DNA of 64,000 nt from JAXLWB01 sp046328715 (GTDB taxonomy: Bacteria; Chloroflexota; Anaerolineae; Caldilineales; Caldilineaceae): positions 21,351-85,350 of the forward strand of contig JAXLWB010000044.1 in the NCBI GenBank assembly GCA_046328715.1, written 5' to 3'. Under the pieces are notes generated by a model. That model made no database searches. It was not told the DNA's origin and saw only the letters and a list, made by a program, of their open reading frames with translations. Positions 60,824-64,000 of the stretch are shown here, piece by piece (positions within the stretch are counted from its first letter, which is position 1; every line of letters begins with the position of its first letter). Position numbers and translations under genes: made by a program.

Positions 60824-60848
60824 AATAGAGTAACAAGGAGCTTGCAGC

Positions 60849-62789
60849 GTGTTCGGGCGAATCGGCAAATGGGGATGGTTATTTTTACTGCTTGGTAAGC
60901 TGTTAGTATGGCAGCTAGTGCTTGACGTTAGTCAAGCGGCTCCAGCCCTCTATGCCGCCGAGACAAGCCAAAGTAGTACAACCCAACTCCTATTGCGTTT
61001 GACGCCCAACCGTAGCCCTTCCTATTCCTGGCTTGTGGCGAGTAACCCGCTTACGCAAAGCGTGGATTTGCAACTGGAAGAACGCACCTTTGCCGGGGAG
61101 TTGCCCCGTTCGCAGCTCGCCCCCATCAACCCCGATTGGCTACAACCGGCGCTGAATCACGAACCCGCCGATCTGCGCTTGGTAGATCATTGGCACACGC
61201 TTTTCCTGGCGGATTTTTCTTCAACCAGTGCCCTGGCCACAGCTACGACGTCACACTGTACGCTCTCAGAGTTGAGCCGCTCCACCTATGATCTGGACGG
61301 TGCGCAGGAACAGCGAGCGCGTCATTTTGGCAACTGGCTCAGCCAGTCGCAGCAACAACGCCACTTGTTCAACGAAGTGCAGTACACGCTGCCATTCGAT
61401 TCCTGGTTGCTCTGTGGCCCTTTCAATATCGGGAGTGCCCAGCATGTCCTACTTCAATTTGACGAGTGGCTTCAGTTTACCAGCGTGGAAGACAGTCTGT
61501 TTTGGGGTGTTTCGCAGGATGGACGCCATTTTACCGGAATGGTGCAACGCGGCAACAGCGCTGGATGGAATCGACAGCAGATTTTACTGAGCGGCATTCC
61601 AAAGGGTGCTGAAGTGTGGCTGGCCTGGAATCTACGCAGTAAACAGGGATTATCTGCCGGAAGCGGGGCGTGGATCAACACACCGCAATTGCTGGCCTAC
61701 GAGGCGTCAGAACCAATTGTTGATACTTGCACCAAACAAGACAGTGGCAACAAAGGTGTAATGCTGCCCGCCTATGATCCGACCACTGGAGGCAATTCGC
61801 CGATCCTACGTTCTGGGGATGTGGTTGCGCTGGATGCCTTGCTGGCGAGCGGTGCCAATTGGGTGCGTCTTGATTTTAGCCAGCAGCAGGGCGTGGTTGA
61901 CTTTGTTGCCTATGACCGCATCATTGACACCCTTTGTGCCAACGGGATCAACGTGTTAGGGCTGATCAACGACCAGATGCTCGCCCGCCGCGATTATGCT
62001 AAAGCGAATAGCGCCAGTGCCTATCGGCAGGAGTTTGTTCGTCAAGCTGCCTTTTTGGCCGAGCACTTTCGTGGCCGAGTCAATGTTTGGGAAGTATGGA
62101 ATGAGCCAAATTACCGCGAAGGTTCCTATCTTCCGCCCGATCTCTATGCCGACCTATTGCAATCTACAGCACAGATGATCCGGCGCGTCAACCCACGGGC
62201 CAAGATTGTCTTTGGCGGTTTGGCGAGTGCCTGGTTGGATTCGTATCAGTATTTAGAGGATGTCTACGCTACCTGGACAGCGAATGGCGAGAGTGAAGCG
62301 CCCTTTGACATTCTGGCAGTTCACCCCTATGCCGATGGTTGGCGTCATGGCGGACCCCGTCCGGAGAATTACCTGAAGGCCCGCGACCGTAACGCCAACG
62401 ATCCGACGATTCTGGATCGTTTTGTACGCCTGATGGATGAGCAGGGAGATGGGGACAAAAAGATTTGGGTGACCGAGATCGGTTGGAATAGCTCACGTGG
62501 GGCCATCAATAGCCCCTGGTGTCTGCAACAGGTGGTTGTGAGCGAGCGCGAGCAGGCCGAGTATCTAACCTCCGGCTTTAATGTGCTCTTTCGAGATGTG
62601 CTCAACCATGCGGTTGAAAAGGTCTTTTGGTATCAGTTTATGGATGTGGGCATGACGGGACTTTGCAAATGGTCGTCGCCCGAGCGGGTCTATGATGCCT
62701 GGTATGGCCTATATCGCGGCGACAAAGTGACGCCCAAACCGTTGCAATGCGCATTTCGTGCCTATCCAGACCCCTGTCCGAAAAGTTAG
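60849..62789 (+). CDS. Secreted glycoside hydrolase, clan A TIM barrel (GH5/GH39-like)
   Basis: The 646-residue protein begins at a GTG with AAGGAG 8 nt upstream, only 25 bp after purC. A signal peptide (WLFLLLGKLLVWQLVLDV, cleavage near YAAE) is followed by a beta-sandwich region to about residue 290 and a TIM barrel from about 315. The acid/base Glu419 in VWEVWNEPN and the nucleophile Glu543 in IWVTEIGWNSS give the clan GH-A signature, so a retaining beta-glycosidase is likely. The polysaccharide cannot be named. Its place inside a purine operon is odd and may be accidental. It lacks the YLPxxxR tail. Confidence 0.88.
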   Translation: MFGRIGKWGWLFLLLGKLLVWQLVLDVSQAAPALYAAETSQSSTTQLLLRLTPNRSPSYSWLVASNPLTQSVDLQLEERTFAGELPRSQLAPINPDWLQPALNHEPADLRLVDHWHTLFLADFSSTSALATATTSHCTLSELSRSTYDLDGAQEQRARHFGNWLSQSQQQRHLFNEVQYTLPFDSWLLCGPFNIGSAQHVLLQFDEWLQFTSVEDSLFWGVSQDGRHFTGMVQRGNSAGWNRQQILLSGIPKGAEVWLAWNLRSKQGLSAGSGAWINTPQLLAYEASEPIVDTCTKQDSGNKGVMLPAYDPTTGGNSPILRSGDVVALDALLASGANWVRLDFSQQQGVVDFVAYDRIIDTLCANGINVLGLINDQMLARRDYAKANSASAYRQEFVRQAAFLAEHFRGRVNVWEVWNEPNYREGSYLPPDLYADLLQSTAQMIRRVNPRAKIVFGGLASAWLDSYQYLEDVYATWTANGESEAPFDILAVHPYADGWRHGGPRPENYLKARDRNANDPTILDRFVRLMDEQGDGDKKIWVTEIGWNSSRGAINSPWCLQQVVVSEREQAEYLTSGFNVLFRDVLNHAVEKVFWYQFMDVGMTGLCKWSSPERVYDAWYGLYRGDKVTPKPLQCAFRAYPDPCPKS

Positions 62790-62800
62790 AACAATCGGGT

Positions 62801-62911
62801 GATTCAGCCTGCAACAGCTTGACCGGCACTTCACGGTTCGCATTATCGGCGATAGCACCTATGTACACGCATCATCTGAAAAGTGCCGGTCAAGTTTTCA
62901 GCAGCTGAATC
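62801..62911. terminator. Long imperfect hairpin between the glycosidase and purE
   Basis: A 14-bp perfect stem (62818-62831 with 62881-62894) is followed by TTTTC. Outer GATTCAGC/GCTGAATC arms pair at 62801-62808 and 62904-62911. It may terminate the glycosidase transcript or form a structured leader for purE. Confidence 0.6.
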
Positions 62912-62930
62912 CATTTAGAAAGGTGACACA

Positions 62931-63416
62931 ATGGCTCAACCGCTCGTGGGCGTAATTATGGGAAGCAAGTCGGACTGGGAAACGATGCAACACGCTTCGC
63001 TGACCTTGACCGAGTTTGCTGTCGAGCATGAATGTCGGGTGGTTTCGGCCCATCGCACGCCGGATTGGATGGTCGAGTATGCCACGCAGGCCGAAGCACG
63101 CGGGCTGGAAGTGGTTATTGCCGGTGCAGGTGGCGCGGCCCATCTGCCGGGAATGACTGCGGGCCATACCTTGCTGCCAGTGATCGGCGTCCCGATCCAG
63201 AGCCGTGCGCTCAACGGGATGGACTCCTTGCTGTCCATTGTGCAGATGCCAGCCGGTGTTCCGGTGGCGACCATGGCGATCGGCAAGGCAGGGGCGATCA
63301 ATGGTGCACTGTTGGCCATTGCCATCTTAAGTGTCACCCGCCCTGACCTGCGCGACAAACTACAGCACTACCGCCAGGAACGTGCACAACAAGTGATGAA
63401 TGAGGTTTTGGAGTAA
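62931..63416 (+). CDS. purE: N5-carboxyaminoimidazole ribonucleotide mutase
   Basis: This 161-residue class I PurE converts N5-CAIR to CAIR. The substrate loop GVIMGSKSDWETM, the catalytic His in VVSAHRTPDWM, and AGAGGAAHLPGM are all present, as is GMDSLLSIVQMPAGVPVATMAIG. The length is typical. AAAGG stands 7 nt before the ATG. The downstream purK supplies its substrate, so the pair forms the two-step carboxylation route. Confidence 0.96.
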   Translation: MAQPLVGVIMGSKSDWETMQHASLTLTEFAVEHECRVVSAHRTPDWMVEYATQAEARGLEVVIAGAGGAAHLPGMTAGHTLLPVIGVPIQSRALNGMDSLLSIVQMPAGVPVATMAIGKAGAINGALLAIAILSVTRPDLRDKLQHYRQERAQQVMNEVLE

Positions 63417-63424
63417 CATATAAA

Positions 63425-63527
63425 TTGCGGATTGCAGATTGTGGATTGTGGATTGACCATGCCAAACCGACAACGATCAAAAATCTAGCAGTAGATGATG
63501 CATCAATCTGCAATCCACAATCCGCAA
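63425..63527. repeat. GCGGATT heptamer palindrome between purE and purK
   Basis: The left arm (63425-63456) is built of GCGGATT, GCAGATT and GTGGATT heptamers. The right arm (63503-63527) is their complement with one heptamer fewer and the order of units changed, which suggests unit gain or loss by slippage. It lies inside the purine operon. Confidence 0.75.
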
Positions 63528-63533
63528 TAAAAC

Positions 63534-64000
63534 ATGAATCTCAAAAAATATTCAACCAATAAACCACTCCTCCCGGGGGCGATAATAGGAGTCTTTGGCA
63601 GTGGACAGTTGGGGCGGATGATGGCTCTCGCCGCCCGTAGCCTAGGCTATCGCATCCACACCTTTTCGCCGGAGTCTGATTCACCAACAGGTCAGGTGGC
63701 CGATCAAGAGTTCTGCGCAAATTATGATGATGCTGCGGCGGTGCGCAGTTTTGTCCGTTCAGTGGATGTGGTGACCTTCGAGTTTGAAAATGTCACTTCG
63801 CAGGTGGCACAAATTGCCGAGGAAGAAGGCATCCCCGTGCGACCCGGCGGTCGGGTCCTGCATACCACACAGCAGCGTCTGCGCGAGAAGGAATTTCTTC
63901 GTTCACAGGGTCTGCCTACAACCCCATTCGTTGCCATTCATTCGCTGGATGCGCTCGAACAGGCGCTGCCCAAGCTCGGTTTCCCAGCTATCCTAAAGAC
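63534..64000 (+). CDS. purK: N5-carboxyaminoimidazole ribonucleotide synthase, 5' part
   Basis: The gene runs off the right edge; 155 codons are visible. After a short N-terminus (MNLKKYSTNKPLLPG) the ATP-grasp pre-domain reads IIGVFGSGQLGRMMALAARSLGYR, followed by VVTFEFENVTSQV, RVLHTTQQRLREKEFLRSQGL, and LGFPAILK. These are PurK landmarks (AIR + ATP + bicarbonate to N5-CAIR). No Shine-Dalgarno sequence precedes the ATG, which lies 6 bp after the heptamer palindrome. Confidence 0.93.
   Translation, partial: MNLKKYSTNKPLLPGAIIGVFGSGQLGRMMALAARSLGYRIHTFSPESDSPTGQVADQEFCANYDDAAAVRSFVRSVDVVTFEFENVTSQVAQIAEEEGIPVRPGGRVLHTTQQRLREKEFLRSQGLPTTPFVAIHSLDALEQALPKLGFPAILK

Overview
The window looks like chromosomal DNA of a filamentous member of the Chloroflexota (Anaerolineae/Caldilineae-like). 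The grounds are family content recognised from memory, not a database search: SARP/BTAD-type and other STAND ATPases with TPR tails, a CHAT protease-NTPase-TPR protein, large CSLREA/beta-helix surface proteins, a trypsin-like protease behind a PrsW-like membrane protein, and secreted proteins that all end in Tyr-Leu-Pro-x-x-x-Arg.

Layout. 1-3.9 kb: a small hypothetical gene (-) divergent from a BTAD-STAND-TPR regulator. 4.0-7.9 kb: a secreted Ig-fold protein with a metzincin zinc motif. 8.0-10.3 kb: an ArsR/DUF2087 regulator and a TIM-barrel sugar isomerase-like gene, both (-). 10.7-16.4 kb: a Ser/Thr kinase-ATPase-TPR protein followed by another STAND ATPase. 16.4-37.0 kb, all (-): a PPOX-family flavoprotein, a 4597-residue beta-helix/cadherin-like/Calx-beta protein, an 843-residue CSLREA beta-helix protein and an M16 lipoprotein peptidase. 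37.2-41.6 kb: a FAD/Fe-S/CCG oxidase of glycolate/D-lactate type, and RNase D. 41.7-45.3 kb: a translationally coupled three-gene operon (PrsW-like, one-TM protein, trypsin-like protease). 45.5-55.7 kb: PQQ-type sugar dehydrogenase, CorA, CHAT-STAND-TPR protein, saccharopine dehydrogenase-like enzyme, AttH/CrtC-like lipoprotein, NUDIX hydrolase. 56.0-64.0 kb: a purine cluster, purL-purQ-purC-(glycosidase)-purE-purK, with purK cut by the window edge.

Three features cut across the whole window. (1) Four secreted proteins share the C-terminal tag YLPxxxR directly before the stop codon, which looks like a sorting or anchoring signal. (2) Nearly every gene end is marked by a hairpin. Many hairpins are built from 7- or 8-bp tandem repeats folded into palindromes (GAGATTG, GGTGACAA, GCGGATT types). 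These repeats supply the stop codons of four genes and also appear in frame inside the FAD oxidase and purL. (3) Several genes lack a Shine-Dalgarno sequence and instead carry a -10 box 6-10 nt before the ATG, consistent with leaderless mRNAs.

Several start codons were moved downstream of the longest possible reading frame because of ribosome-binding sites, signal peptides, promoters or repeats. No tRNA, rRNA, CRISPR array, transposase or phage gene was found.
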